Assembly (NCBI GenBank): GCA_040388605.1
Contig: JAZKBN010000002.1
Coordinates: forward strand, 1-27,793
Direction: 5' to 3'
From: JAZKBN01 sp040388605
GTDB taxonomy: Bacteria > Bacteroidota > Bacteroidia > Cytophagales > Flexibacteraceae
DNA: 27,793 nt
Position 1 is the first letter of the stretch, and every line of letters starts with the position of its first letter. Of the stretch, positions 1-8,532 are shown piece after piece. Made by a program: the position numbers and the translations under genes. The notes beneath the pieces were generated by a model, which did not search any database, was not told where the DNA came from, and saw only the letters and a list, made by a program, of their open reading frames with translations.

Positions 1-2
1 AA

Positions 3-2669
3 GGTTTCGATTTCTCTTTAAAATACGGCGGCGGAACAGCCGCAGCCAAGCCCGGCACTGCTCCCGCAGCTTCACAAGCCGCTACCACACAGGCAACTGC
101 AGGCACTGCCGCAAGCCAAAGCGTTGAAAAAGAAATTGCCGTAATGGCGCTCATTAACGCCTACCGCAGCCGCGGACACCTTGAAAGCACCACTAACCCT
201 GTCCGCAAGCGCCGCGACCGCAATGCCCGACTGCAGCTTTCAGATTTTGCACTTACCGAAGCTGACCTCGATACCGTTTTTTATGCCGGCAATGTGCTGG
301 GCATTGGTACCGTAAGCCTGCGTAAGATCATAGAATCGCTGAAGCATATATATACAGGTACCATTGGCTTCGAATACACTTATATAAGGGAGCCTGAAAT
401 AAGAGATTGGTTCACTGCCCGCGTCGAGCAGGACAGCCTGACCTTTAACCCGGCCCCTGATTACAAAAAACGCATCCTGAGCAAGCTCAACGAGGCTGTT
501 GTATTCGAGAATTTCCTGCATACCAAGTATGTGGGCCAAAAACGCTTCTCGCTTGAAGGCGGCGAAACCACCATCCCTGCCCTTGATGCCATCATCAGCA
601 CCGCTGCTGATTTAGGCGTTGAAGAAGTGGCTATAGGAATGGCGCACCGCGGACGCCTGAATGTGCTTTGCAACATTATGGGCAAAACCTACGAGCATAT
701 TTTCAATGAGTTCGAAGGCACAGCCACACCTGACCTCACCATGGGCGACGGCGATGTGAAATACCACATGGGTTACAGCAGCCAACACGTAACCGAAAAA
801 GGAAAGCACATATACCTGAAGCTTGCCCCCAACCCATCGCACCTTGAAACAGTAGACAGCGTGGTGGAAGGCTACACACGTTCAAAATCTGACAGCACCT
901 ACGGCGGCGACACTAAAAAAGTGCTTCCCCTGCTGCTTCACGGCGATGCCGCCCTTGCCGGCCAGGGCCTTGTTTACGAGATTGCCCAAATGGCTGCCCT
1001 GAAAGGCTATAATACCGGAGGTACCATACACTTCGTAATCAACAACCAGGTAGGTTTTACCACAGATTTTGAAGACGCACGCAGCAGCATTTACAGCACC
1101 GACGTTGCTAAAATTACCGACTCACCGGTGCTCCACGTAAACGGAGACGACCCCGAAGCCGTAGTTTTCTGCGTAAAGCTCGCCACCGAGTTCCGCCAGA
1201 AGTTCGGCCGCGATGTGTATGTGGATATGGTTTGCTACCGTCGCCATGGCCACAACGAAAGCGATGAGCCCAAGTTCACCCAGCCCGAGCTTTACAACAT
1301 TATTGCCCGCCATGCCAACCCCCGCGAAGTGTACAACCAGCGCCTCACAGAACGTGGCGAGGTAGATGCCAAGCTGGCCGAAACCATGGACAAGGAGTTC
1401 CGCGACCTGCTGCAGGATCGCCTGAACATGATTAAGCAGAATCCCCAGCCCTATGCCTACCAGAAGATGGATAAGGAATGGCAAAGCCTGCGCAGGTCAA
1501 AAGCTGAAGATTTTTTAAGCTCTCCTGAAACCGGTATTTCGCAGGAAACCATTGATAAGGTGGCCAATGCGCTTATTAAAACCCCTGAAGGCTTCCGCCC
1601 TATTAAGCAGGTGGAAAAGCTGCTGAAAGACAGGAGGGAAATGTTCTTCGAAAGCAAAAAGCTGAACTGGGCCGCTGCAGAGCTGCTGGCCTATGGTTCT
1701 TTGCTCAGCGAAGGCAAGCTTGTTCGCCTAAGCGGTCAGGATGTGGAACGCGGCACGTTCAGCCACCGCCATGCAGTTATACATGATGCCGAAAACAGCA
1801 AACCATACTCCAGCCTCGATTTTATTGGAGAAGGACAGGCTAAAATGAACATCTTCAATTCCCTGCTTTCCGAATACGGGGTGCTTGGTTTTGAGTTCGG
1901 CTACGCCATGGCCAACCCGAACGCGCTTACAATCTGGGAAGCCCAGTTCGGCGATTTTGGGAACGGTGCGCAGGTCATGATAGACCAATATATTGTCTGC
2001 TCCGAAACTAAATGGCAGCGTATGAACGGCCTGGTTATGCTGCTTCCTCATGGTTACGAAGGCCAGGGCCCCGAGCACAGCAATGCCCGACCTGAACGCT
2101 TCCTGCAACTATGCGCCGAAAACAACATTGTGGTGGCAAACGTAACCCTGCCTGCCAACTTCTTCCACCTGATGCGCAGGCAGCTTACCTGGGAATTCAG
2201 GAAGCCCTGCGTGGTTATGTCGCCGAAGAGTATGCTCAGGCACCCGCTTTGCGTTTCGCCGATTGAAGATTTCACTTCCGGCAAATTTAAAGAGGTAATA
2301 ACCGACAGCTATGCCACAGGCAAGGGCGTTAAAAAGGTATTGCTGGTAAGTGGTAAGCTCTATTGGGAGCTTTACGAAAAGCAGCAGGCCGAAAAGCGCA
2401 CCGATATAGCAATTGTTCGCCTTGAGCAATTGCACCCTTTCCCGGCCGAGCAGGTTGAAGCAGCCCTTAAGCCTTATGGCAAAGCCCGCGTTGCATGGGT
2501 TCAGGAAGAGCCCGAAAACATGGGCGCATTAAGCTATGTCAGTCGCAAAATGCAAGGTAAAAATATAGAGTTTGTAAGCCGCAAGGCTTCGGCATCCCCG
2601 GCATCGGGCTATAATAAAGTGCACGTAAAAGAGCAGGCCGAGGTAATAAACCAAGCTTTCGCTGTATAA
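3..2669 (+). CDS. sucA: 2-oxoglutarate dehydrogenase E1 component, 5' truncated by window
   Basis: ThDP-dependent E1 subunit of the 2-oxoglutarate dehydrogenase complex (TCA cycle, cytoplasm). It decarboxylates 2-oxoglutarate and passes the succinyl group to the E2 lipoyl arm. The frame is open from base 3, beginning GFDFSLKYGGG, which resembles the end of the conserved N-terminal segment of this family. The ATG at 144 is therefore internal and the true start lies before the window, with roughly 40 residues missing. 888 residues are visible. The ThDP/Mg site is present: GDAALAGQG (Asp about 315) followed by NNQVGFTT (Asn about 347-348). Also visible are YRRHGHNESDEP, a HRHAVIHD block, the Pyr-domain run WEAQFGDFGNGAQ, and LPHGYEGQGPEHSNARPERFLQ. 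An Ala/Pro/Thr-rich stretch follows the first visible residues. The stop is TAA at 2667-2669, and a hairpin terminator follows directly. sucB lies 163 bp downstream with its own candidate promoter. Confidence 0.96.
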   Translation, partial: GFDFSLKYGGGTAAAKPGTAPAASQAATTQATAGTAASQSVEKEIAVMALINAYRSRGHLESTTNPVRKRRDRNARLQLSDFALTEADLDTVFYAGNVLGIGTVSLRKIIESLKHIYTGTIGFEYTYIREPEIRDWFTARVEQDSLTFNPAPDYKKRILSKLNEAVVFENFLHTKYVGQKRFSLEGGETTIPALDAIISTAADLGVEEVAIGMAHRGRLNVLCNIMGKTYEHIFNEFEGTATPDLTMGDGDVKYHMGYSSQHVTEKGKHIYLKLAPNPSHLETVDSVVEGYTRSKSDSTYGGDTKKVLPLLLHGDAALAGQGLVYEIAQMAALKGYNTGGTIHFVINNQVGFTTDFEDARSSIYSTDVAKITDSPVLHVNGDDPEAVVFCVKLATEFRQKFGRDVYVDMVCYRRHGHNESDEPKFTQPELYNIIARHANPREVYNQRLTERGEVDAKLAETMDKEFRDLLQDRLNMIKQNPQPYAYQKMDKEWQSLRRSKAEDFLSSPETGISQETIDKVANALIKTPEGFRPIKQVEKLLKDRREMFFESKKLNWAAAELLAYGSLLSEGKLVRLSGQDVERGTFSHRHAVIHDAENSKPYSSLDFIGEGQAKMNIFNSLLSEYGVLGFEFGYAMANPNALTIWEAQFGDFGNGAQVMIDQYIVCSETKWQRMNGLVMLLPHGYEGQGPEHSNARPERFLQLCAENNIVVANVTLPANFFHLMRRQLTWEFRKPCVVMSPKSMLRHPLCVSPIEDFTSGKFKEVITDSYATGKGVKKVLLVSGKLYWELYEKQQAEKRTDIAIVRLEQLHPFPAEQVEAALKPYGKARVAWVQEEPENMGALSYVSRKMQGKNIEFVSRKASASPASGYNKVHVKEQAEVINQAFAV

Positions 2670-2680
2670 TAACCATTTGA

Positions 2681-2713
2681 AAGGCCTGCCGATTTTTAAA
2701 ATTGGCGGGCCTT
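2681..2713 (+). terminator. Hairpin terminator of sucA
   Basis: AAGGCCTGCCGATT (2681-2694) pairs with AATTGGCGGGCCTT (2700-2713) through 14 positions including two G-U pairs, 12 nt after the sucA stop. The T-run is weak (CTTCTTAC), so termination may be partial and allow read-through to sucB. Confidence 0.6.
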
Positions 2714-2757
2714 CTTACAAAAAAACTGCCCTTACAGGCCTTTATGCAAGGTTGTTC

Positions 2758-2787
2758 TTGAAGGGATATAAAAACCTGCTACATTTA
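2758..2787 (+). promoter_or_regulatory. Candidate Bacteroidota-type promoter of sucB
   Basis: TTG (2758-2760), a 19-nt spacer, then TACATTTA (2780-2787), one base from the TAnnTTTG -7 consensus used by the Bacteroidota primary sigma factor. The implied transcription start near 2793 leaves a 5' UTR of about 40 nt before the sucB ATG. This suggests sucB can be transcribed independently of sucA. Confidence 0.45.
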
Positions 2788-2832
2788 CCCCAATAAGCCC
2801 ACCAAGCCCAATAAGCCAAAAATAAGCTGAAT

Positions 2833-4464
2833 ATGAGCATTGAAATAAAAGTCCCTGCGGTTGGCGAATCTATAACCGAGGTGACAATAGCCAACTGGCT
2901 GAAAAAAGACGGCGATACAGTTAAGCAGGACGAGATTATCTGCGAGCTGGAATCTGATAAAGCAACCTTTGAATTGCCTGCCCCATCGGCCGGCGTTCTT
3001 AAAATAAGCGCTCAAACCGGCGATGTGGTTCCCGTTGGCGGAACCCTCGGCAGTCTTGAAGGCTCCGGCAGCGCAGCGGCAGCTCCTGCACCAAGTGCGC
3101 CGGCAGCCCCCGCAGCGCAAAGCACTGCTCCGGCAGCAGCCGCATCGGCAGCCCCTGCTCCGGCTCCTGCAGCCGCAAGCGGACAAGCCTATACCATGAA
3201 AGTGCCCGCTGTTGGTGAGTCTATTGCCGAGGTCACCATATCTGCCTGGCACAAGAAAGAAGGCGACATGGTTAATGCCGATGAGCTTTTATACGAAATT
3301 GAATCAGATAAAGCCGGCTTCGAGATTAATGCAGAAGCATCGGGCGTATTGCATATTATTGCCCAGGCCGGAACCACTATAGCTGTAGGCGAAGCAGTTT
3401 GCACCATTACAAGCGGCGCATCTGCCACGGCACAAGCCCCCGCAGCAGCGCCCACAGCACCTTCCGAAGCAGGTACCGCTGTGCCTGCAGCATCAGCCCC
3501 TGCTGCTTCATTGGCTGCTGAGCATCATGATTCATCCGCAGCCGGCGCGGTTTCTCCCTTAGTAAGCCGAATACTTGCAGAAAAAGGAGTAAACCCGGCA
3601 TCGGTGCAGGGCACCGGCTTCGGGGGAAAAATAACCAAAGAAGATGCATTAAAAGCCGTTCCAGGCGCTGCTCCTGTTGCTGCCCCGGCAGCTAAACCTG
3701 CAGCAACTCAGGCCGCTTCAGCTACCCCGGCTCCTGCCGCAGCTGCGAGCAACGGTACTGCCGGGCGAGAGCAAAAGCGCACTAAAATGTCGCCTTTGCG
3801 TAAAACGGTGGCACGCAGGCTGGTAGCTGTTAAAAACGAAACCGCCATGCTCACCACTTTTAACGAAGTGGATATGAAGCCAATAATGGACCTCCGTAAC
3901 AAGTACAAAGATAAGTTCAAGGAAAAGCATGGCGTAGGCCTGGGCTTTATGAGCTTCTTTGCGCGCGCATGTTCGGTAGCCTTGCTTGAGTGGCCTGCAG
4001 TTAATGCCATGATAGACGGAGACGAAATTGTTTACAACGATTTCGTAGACATCAGCATAGCGGTAAGCGCACCTAAAGGCCTTGTTGTTCCCGTTATTCG
4101 CAATGCCGAGGACCTTAGCTTTGCAGGCATAGAAAAAGAGGTTGTCCGCCTGGCTACTTTAGCCCGTGACAACAAGCTCACTATTGATCAAATGACCGGC
4201 GGCACCTTCACCATTACCAATGGCGGTGTATTCGGCAGCATGATGAGCACGCCAATTATTAATGCGCCCCAGTCGGCCATATTGGGTATGCACAACATAG
4301 TTGAACGCCCTATGGTAGTGAACGGCGAAATAGTTATCAGGCCTATAATGTATGTGGCCTTGAGCTACGATCACCGCATTATCGACGGTCGCGAATCGGT
4401 TAGCTTCCTGGTTAGGGTTAAGCAATTGCTTGAAGAGCCTACCCGCCTGCTGCTCGATGTTTAG
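2833..4464 (+). CDS. sucB: 2-oxoglutarate dehydrogenase E2 (dihydrolipoyl succinyltransferase) with two lipoyl domains
   Basis: Core E2 subunit that transfers succinyl from lipoamide to CoA. Domain order over 543 residues: lipoyl domain 1 (about 1-77, lipoyl Lys43 in ESDKA); Ala/Pro linker (78-116); lipoyl domain 2 (about 119-195, Lys160 in ESDKA); Ala/Pro linker; peripheral subunit-binding domain (about 241-277, VSPLVSRILAEKG...GFGGKITKEDAL); a further Ala/Pro linker; catalytic chloramphenicol-acetyltransferase-like domain (about 311-543). The catalytic motif SYDHRIIDGRE gives His514 and Asp518. TFTITNGGVFGS is typical of succinyl- rather than acetyl-transferases. The usual E2o has one lipoyl domain and about 400 residues; the second copy accounts for the extra length. 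It follows sucA and ends in a strong terminator. No E3 gene is in the window. Confidence 0.95.
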   Translation: MSIEIKVPAVGESITEVTIANWLKKDGDTVKQDEIICELESDKATFELPAPSAGVLKISAQTGDVVPVGGTLGSLEGSGSAAAAPAPSAPAAPAAQSTAPAAAASAAPAPAPAAASGQAYTMKVPAVGESIAEVTISAWHKKEGDMVNADELLYEIESDKAGFEINAEASGVLHIIAQAGTTIAVGEAVCTITSGASATAQAPAAAPTAPSEAGTAVPAASAPAASLAAEHHDSSAAGAVSPLVSRILAEKGVNPASVQGTGFGGKITKEDALKAVPGAAPVAAPAAKPAATQAASATPAPAAAASNGTAGREQKRTKMSPLRKTVARRLVAVKNETAMLTTFNEVDMKPIMDLRNKYKDKFKEKHGVGLGFMSFFARACSVALLEWPAVNAMIDGDEIVYNDFVDISIAVSAPKGLVVPVIRNAEDLSFAGIEKEVVRLATLARDNKLTIDQMTGGTFTITNGGVFGSMMSTPIINAPQSAILGMHNIVERPMVVNGEIVIRPIMYVALSYDHRIIDGRESVSFLVRVKQLLEEPTRLLLDV

Positions 4465-4488
4465 TATTTCTGTAAAGAATTAATTTTT

Positions 4489-4520
4489 AAGCCTGTCCGG
4501 TTTCCCCGGCAGGCTTTTTT
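4489..4520 (+). terminator. Rho-independent terminator of sucB
   Basis: AAGCCTG-T-CCGG (4489-4500), loop TTTCC, CCGGCAGGCTT (4506-4516), then TTTT to 4520. The stem is 11 bp with one bulged T. It lies 25 nt after the sucB stop. Confidence 0.85.
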
Positions 4521-4918
4521 ATGGGATATGGAGACTGTATTAAAACATCCTGTAACGTCCGTCCGGGTTATGGTATCTGATATATCAATCGTCTGCATTT
4601 AAAGCAACTGTCAGTTTTTTACAAACGTTGCAATCTTAATAATTAATAAACATCTGATTATTAACACATTGCCTTTTATTTGGTTTTACGTACGGATCAA
4701 GGCTCACCCAAATCTTACCAACCTAATTGTATCTTCAATTCGGTGTGCAGAATATCCTGCCTGTCTCGTTGAAAATATTTCAAATGTTCATCATCGCATG
4801 TAAAATAGCCTGTAAGCCCATGTGAAAACCGAATGTAAGAGCATAAATGCACTAATGAGACAGCCTTATATGCAGAATATAGGTAAGTTACGCTTTACAA
4901 AAAAACGGAATATATTAA
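4521..4918. other. Intergenic region upstream of the large barrel gene
   Basis: About 400 bp, AT-rich, with no convincing open frame and no tRNA fold seen. It holds a small inverted repeat TTGAAA-ATA-TTTCAA (4769-4783). No clean TTG-N19-TAnnTTTG promoter was found for the downstream gene. TTTATTTG near 4680 is only a partial match. Confidence 0.5.
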
Positions 4919-7900
4919 ATGCCCCGCCTCGTTTATGTACTTTTTGCATTTTTCCTGCTGCTGCTTGCAACAGGTGAGTTGCGGGCGCAGCAGGCGGGCA
5001 TGTTCAGTAACCTGAGGTGTAAAACGGTAAAAGCCTCGCCCCTGCCTTTTACCCCCGATACCTTAAGCCTGGTTCCCGGCAGCATCTACATTTCCGGTGA
5101 CACCGCATTGCATGCCTCTTACAATATTAACACCAACAAACTAAGCCTCCGCGGACGCTTTACTCAAGATTCCGTTACCCTTTGCTACCGCGTTTACCCC
5201 CTGCTTTTTTCAGCCGATAAGTACCGCCGAAACCTGGCGCAATACGACAGCAATGCCCTTTTTGTGGAACCCGGAGCAGCCCTGAAATACCAACAGCCGG
5301 GCAACACGCGCGAGCAGCTCATAAACACCCCCGGCCTGAACAAGAACGGAACCTTAACCCGTGGCATCAGCATAGGAAATACCCAAAACGTATTTGTAAA
5401 CTCGGCGCTCAACCTGCAGCTGGAAGGCCGCATAAGCCCCGACATTCGCCTTACTGCGGTTATAAGTGATCAGAATGTACCCTTCCAGCCACAGGGCAAC
5501 ACCCAGAATATACGCGAGTTCGACAAGGTGTATGTACAGCTTGATCATAAGCATGCAAGCCTGGTTGCCGGCGATGTGGTGCTGCAGAACCCTGCCAATG
5601 CATCGGCCTTTATGCGGTATTATAAAAACGTGCAGGGCGGCAGCGTTTCCGCCTTCTTCGGCGACAGCCTGCACAATACCACCACGAGCATTGCCGCATC
5701 TGCCGCCAAGGGCCGTTTCAACAGCATGGCTATAGAGCCCCAGGACGGCGTTTCGGGCCCATACCGCTTATCTGCTCCCGGGAACGAGATTTTCATTATT
5801 GTGCTGGCCGGTTCCGAAAAAGTATGGCTGGACGGTCGCCTGCTCCGCCGTGGCTTTGGCCTCGATTATGTAATAGACTATAATGCCGGCGAAATAACCT
5901 TTACGCCTACGGTTCTTATTACACGCTACTCCCGCATCCGGGTAGATTTTGAGTACTCGGACAGGAATTACAGCCGAAGTATTTTAGCTGCCAACCACGC
6001 AGGCCGCAACAACAAGCTAAGCTGGTTCCTGAACTGGTACCGCGAAGCCGACGACCCAGACCGCCCTTTCAGCTTCAACCCTGACAGTGCCGCTGCCCGC
6101 CGCCTGGGCAGTATAGGCGACAGTATCAGCAAGGCAGTAATCAGTGGTGCATCCCCGGTAACAGAATACAGTGCCGACCAAATTTTATATACCCTGCATG
6201 ATACCCTTGGCGATTCAATTTACATTTACACCCCGCGCCGGGCCGAACGCATGTACAGCCTTATATTCTCTGATGTGGGGCAGGGCAGCGGCGATTATGA
6301 GTTGCAAACCACTGCCGCTAACGGGCGTATTTACCGCTATGTCGGCAGGTCTAAGGGCAGGTATTTGCCGGTTCGGCAGGTGGTTACCCCGAAGCTTAAA
6401 AGCATGACTGCCATAGGCGGCACCTATCGCCTGGGTGCCGATCAGCAGGTTTATGCCGAATATGCAGTAAACACCAATAACCTGAACCGCTTTGCACCTG
6501 AAAACGTAACTGATAAAACCGGGCAGGCAATCAAAATGGGCTATCGCCTGAATGGTAAGCCCATTGCCAAAACCTTGGCCCCGGGCTGGAAATACCACAT
6601 AAGCGCCGATTATGAATTGCTTGGCTCCCGTTTCGATTCAATAGACCGTTTCAGGGCTGTAGACTTTAACCGCGATTGGAGCGCCACCCCCGGTGTAGCC
6701 CTGCGTGCGGATGACCATATAATAACCCTTGCCGGCGCACTCCGTAAAAACCCCGATAACCTTTTAAGCATTCGCAATGTGCGCCGTATAAAGGGTAATA
6801 ATGTGGACGGCTGGCAACAGCAGGCCGATTTTGCCAAAACCCTGCCTTTTTTACAAATAAACGGCTCCGGTTTTTTAATGAACAACAGCCGCCCTGATTA
6901 CCACGCCTTTTGGCGAAGGTTAAGCGCAGGTGCTTATGTACGCATGCCTAAAATTCGCCCGGGCTACAGGTACACCGCCGACCAAAATCAGCTCCGACAA
7001 ATAGGCTCTGATCGCATTTTGCGAACAGCCATGTTCTACACCGAGCATAAGTTTTATTTAAAAAACCTGGATACCACCCACGGCAGCATTGCCGCAGATT
7101 ATGCCTATCGTAACGACCGCGATACCCTGAACGGGGAGCTCGTACCGGCTACCAAAGCACATACGGCCACCCTGTCTGCAAGCACGAAATCTGAGAAAAA
7201 GAATACAGCAGGTTTCAGCGTAATCTGGCGAAAATTGGAAAGCAGCCTGCCTCAGACCCGCCTCCCCGGTGAAGAAAGCCTGACAGGCCGTTTCGACCAG
7301 GCCGGAGATTATTTGCAGCGACATATTCGTTCTGAGCTTACTTATTCAATTGGCACCGGCCGTGAGCTGAAGCGCGAATACAGGTACGTTAAGATTGCCG
7401 TTCTCGGCGAAGGGCAATATCAATGGATAGATTATAATGAAGACGGCATTCAGCAGCTGGATGAATTTGTGGAAGCCGCCCGTCCCGAAGACAGGCAATA
7501 TATACGTGTATTTGTGCCGACTGCCACTTACATAAAAGCATTCTCGAATGCTTTAAGCTGGCGCCTGAACCTGAACGGCCCCCGCAACTGGGCCGATGCC
7601 GGCGGAATAAAAAAACAAATCAGCCGCCTGAGCAGCACCAACGCCTATACCACCGACAGGAAATTAACCGCGCAGGATATTATAACCCGCTTCAACCCCT
7701 TGCCCATAGGCAGGCAGGCACCTGACAGCCAACTGATAAGCACGGCCCAAACCCTGCGCAGCACCCTTTTCTGGAATCGCACCGACCCGGGCTATGGCGC
7801 CGATATAGCTTTTACCCGTTCCCGCCAAAAAGCCCTGCTCACCCAAGGGTTCGACAGCCGCGATGTGCAGGAGCTTCGCCTAAATACCCGAATCACCTGT

Positions 7901-8386
7901 TTTACTGTTTTCAGCATTCAGCCCATGTTCCTTAGCGCCGACCGAAACTCGGCATCAGACTTTCTGAAAGCACGCAATTACCGCATCATCCACCGCGAGC
8001 TTGCTCCTCAATTAGTTTGGCAGCCCGGCGCGAATTTCAGGTTAACGGGTACCTATGGTTACGCCGATAAACGCAATCCACTTGGCGACGAAAAGGCCGG
8101 ACTTACCCGCTTCACCCTTGAAACGAGGGTAAATAAAGTAAGCGTCCGCAGCATTACGGCCACAATGAGGTTTACTAAAATAACCTTTTCAGGCGAAAGC
8201 AGCAGCTCGCCGGCAGCCTACGAAATGCTTGAAGCCCTGCGCCCCGGCAATAACCTCACATGGACCTTAAACCTCCAACAAAAACTTACCCCGGGCCTCC
8301 AACTCACCCTGAATTACGAAGGCCGAAAATCAGACGGCGGGGCACCTATACATCTCGGTAAGGTGCAGGTAACTGCATTGTTTTAG
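4919..8386 (+). CDS. Large predicted outer-membrane beta-barrel protein, FCB-group family of unknown function
   Basis: 1155 residues. An N-terminal signal peptide (hydrophobic core at residues 5-17, likely cleavage after ELRAQ) sends it to the envelope. After a short N-terminal domain comes GTLTRGISIGN (from about residue 144), then the segment NLQLEGRISPDIRLTAVISDQ, a FDKVYVQL...LVAGDVVL block, and a VWLDGRLLRRG...DYVIDYNAGEITFTP block (about 302-331). I recall the same sequence blocks in uncharacterised proteins of Bacteroidota, Rhodothermota and Gemmatimonadota. The rest is rich in alternating polar/aromatic strands (for example YRYTADQNQLRQIG, LTYSIGTGRELKREYRYV) and a possible Asp-rich loop (DYNEDGIQQLDEF, about 838-850). 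The C-terminus ends in Phe (VQVTALF), as barrel proteins do. It stands alone between sucB and the DUF1800 gene. Barrel topology is inferred; the function is unknown. Confidence 0.85.
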   Translation: MPRLVYVLFAFFLLLLATGELRAQQAGMFSNLRCKTVKASPLPFTPDTLSLVPGSIYISGDTALHASYNINTNKLSLRGRFTQDSVTLCYRVYPLLFSADKYRRNLAQYDSNALFVEPGAALKYQQPGNTREQLINTPGLNKNGTLTRGISIGNTQNVFVNSALNLQLEGRISPDIRLTAVISDQNVPFQPQGNTQNIREFDKVYVQLDHKHASLVAGDVVLQNPANASAFMRYYKNVQGGSVSAFFGDSLHNTTTSIAASAAKGRFNSMAIEPQDGVSGPYRLSAPGNEIFIIVLAGSEKVWLDGRLLRRGFGLDYVIDYNAGEITFTPTVLITRYSRIRVDFEYSDRNYSRSILAANHAGRNNKLSWFLNWYREADDPDRPFSFNPDSAAARRLGSIGDSISKAVISGASPVTEYSADQILYTLHDTLGDSIYIYTPRRAERMYSLIFSDVGQGSGDYELQTTAANGRIYRYVGRSKGRYLPVRQVVTPKLKSMTAIGGTYRLGADQQVYAEYAVNTNNLNRFAPENVTDKTGQAIKMGYRLNGKPIAKTLAPGWKYHISADYELLGSRFDSIDRFRAVDFNRDWSATPGVALRADDHIITLAGALRKNPDNLLSIRNVRRIKGNNVDGWQQQADFAKTLPFLQINGSGFLMNNSRPDYHAFWRRLSAGAYVRMPKIRPGYRYTADQNQLRQIGSDRILRTAMFYTEHKFYLKNLDTTHGSIAADYAYRNDRDTLNGELVPATKAHTATLSASTKSEKKNTAGFSVIWRKLESSLPQTRLPGEESLTGRFDQAGDYLQRHIRSELTYSIGTGRELKREYRYVKIAVLGEGQYQWIDYNEDGIQQLDEFVEAARPEDRQYIRVFVPTATYIKAFSNALSWRLNLNGPRNWADAGGIKKQISRLSSTNAYTTDRKLTAQDIITRFNPLPIGRQAPDSQLISTAQTLRSTLFWNRTDPGYGADIAFTRSRQKALLTQGFDSRDVQELRLNTRITCFTVFSIQPMFLSADRNSASDFLKARNYRIIHRELAPQLVWQPGANFRLTGTYGYADKRNPLGDEKAGLTRFTLETRVNKVSVRSITATMRFTKITFSGESSSSPAAYEMLEALRPGNNLTWTLNLQQKLTPGLQLTLNYEGRKSDGGAPIHLGKVQVTALF

Positions 8387-8433
8387 AATTGGTTAAGTGC
8401 AGCTTAGCCTCTTTCATATTGTGCCTGCAGATG

Positions 8434-8449
8434 CTTCGGTCAACCGAAG
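8434..8449. other. Short hairpin between the barrel gene and the DUF1800 gene
   Basis: CTTCGGT (8434-8440) and ACCGAAG (8443-8449) form a perfect 7-bp inverted repeat with a 2-nt spacer. No T-run follows, so it is not a textbook terminator. It could be a weak terminator, an operator or a 5' UTR hairpin. Confidence 0.35.
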
Positions 8450-8532
8450 GTGCACCCTCCCACGAAATTCCATAACCACAACACATCCATACATTTTCAC
8501 GTTATTTACAAACAGCAAAATCAAAGCAATTC

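Noticed and set aside
144..146. ATG as start of sucA
   Set aside because: The frame is open back to base 3 and encodes the family's upstream segment, so the start is outside the window.
1122..1484. Minus-strand frame of 120 codons opposite sucA
   Set aside because: Shadow of sucA codon bias; no start context or family.
2785..3252. Minus-strand frame of 155 codons opposite sucB
   Set aside because: Cys/Arg/Gly-rich mirror of the Ala/Pro linker codons of sucB; no domain and fully inside a clear gene.
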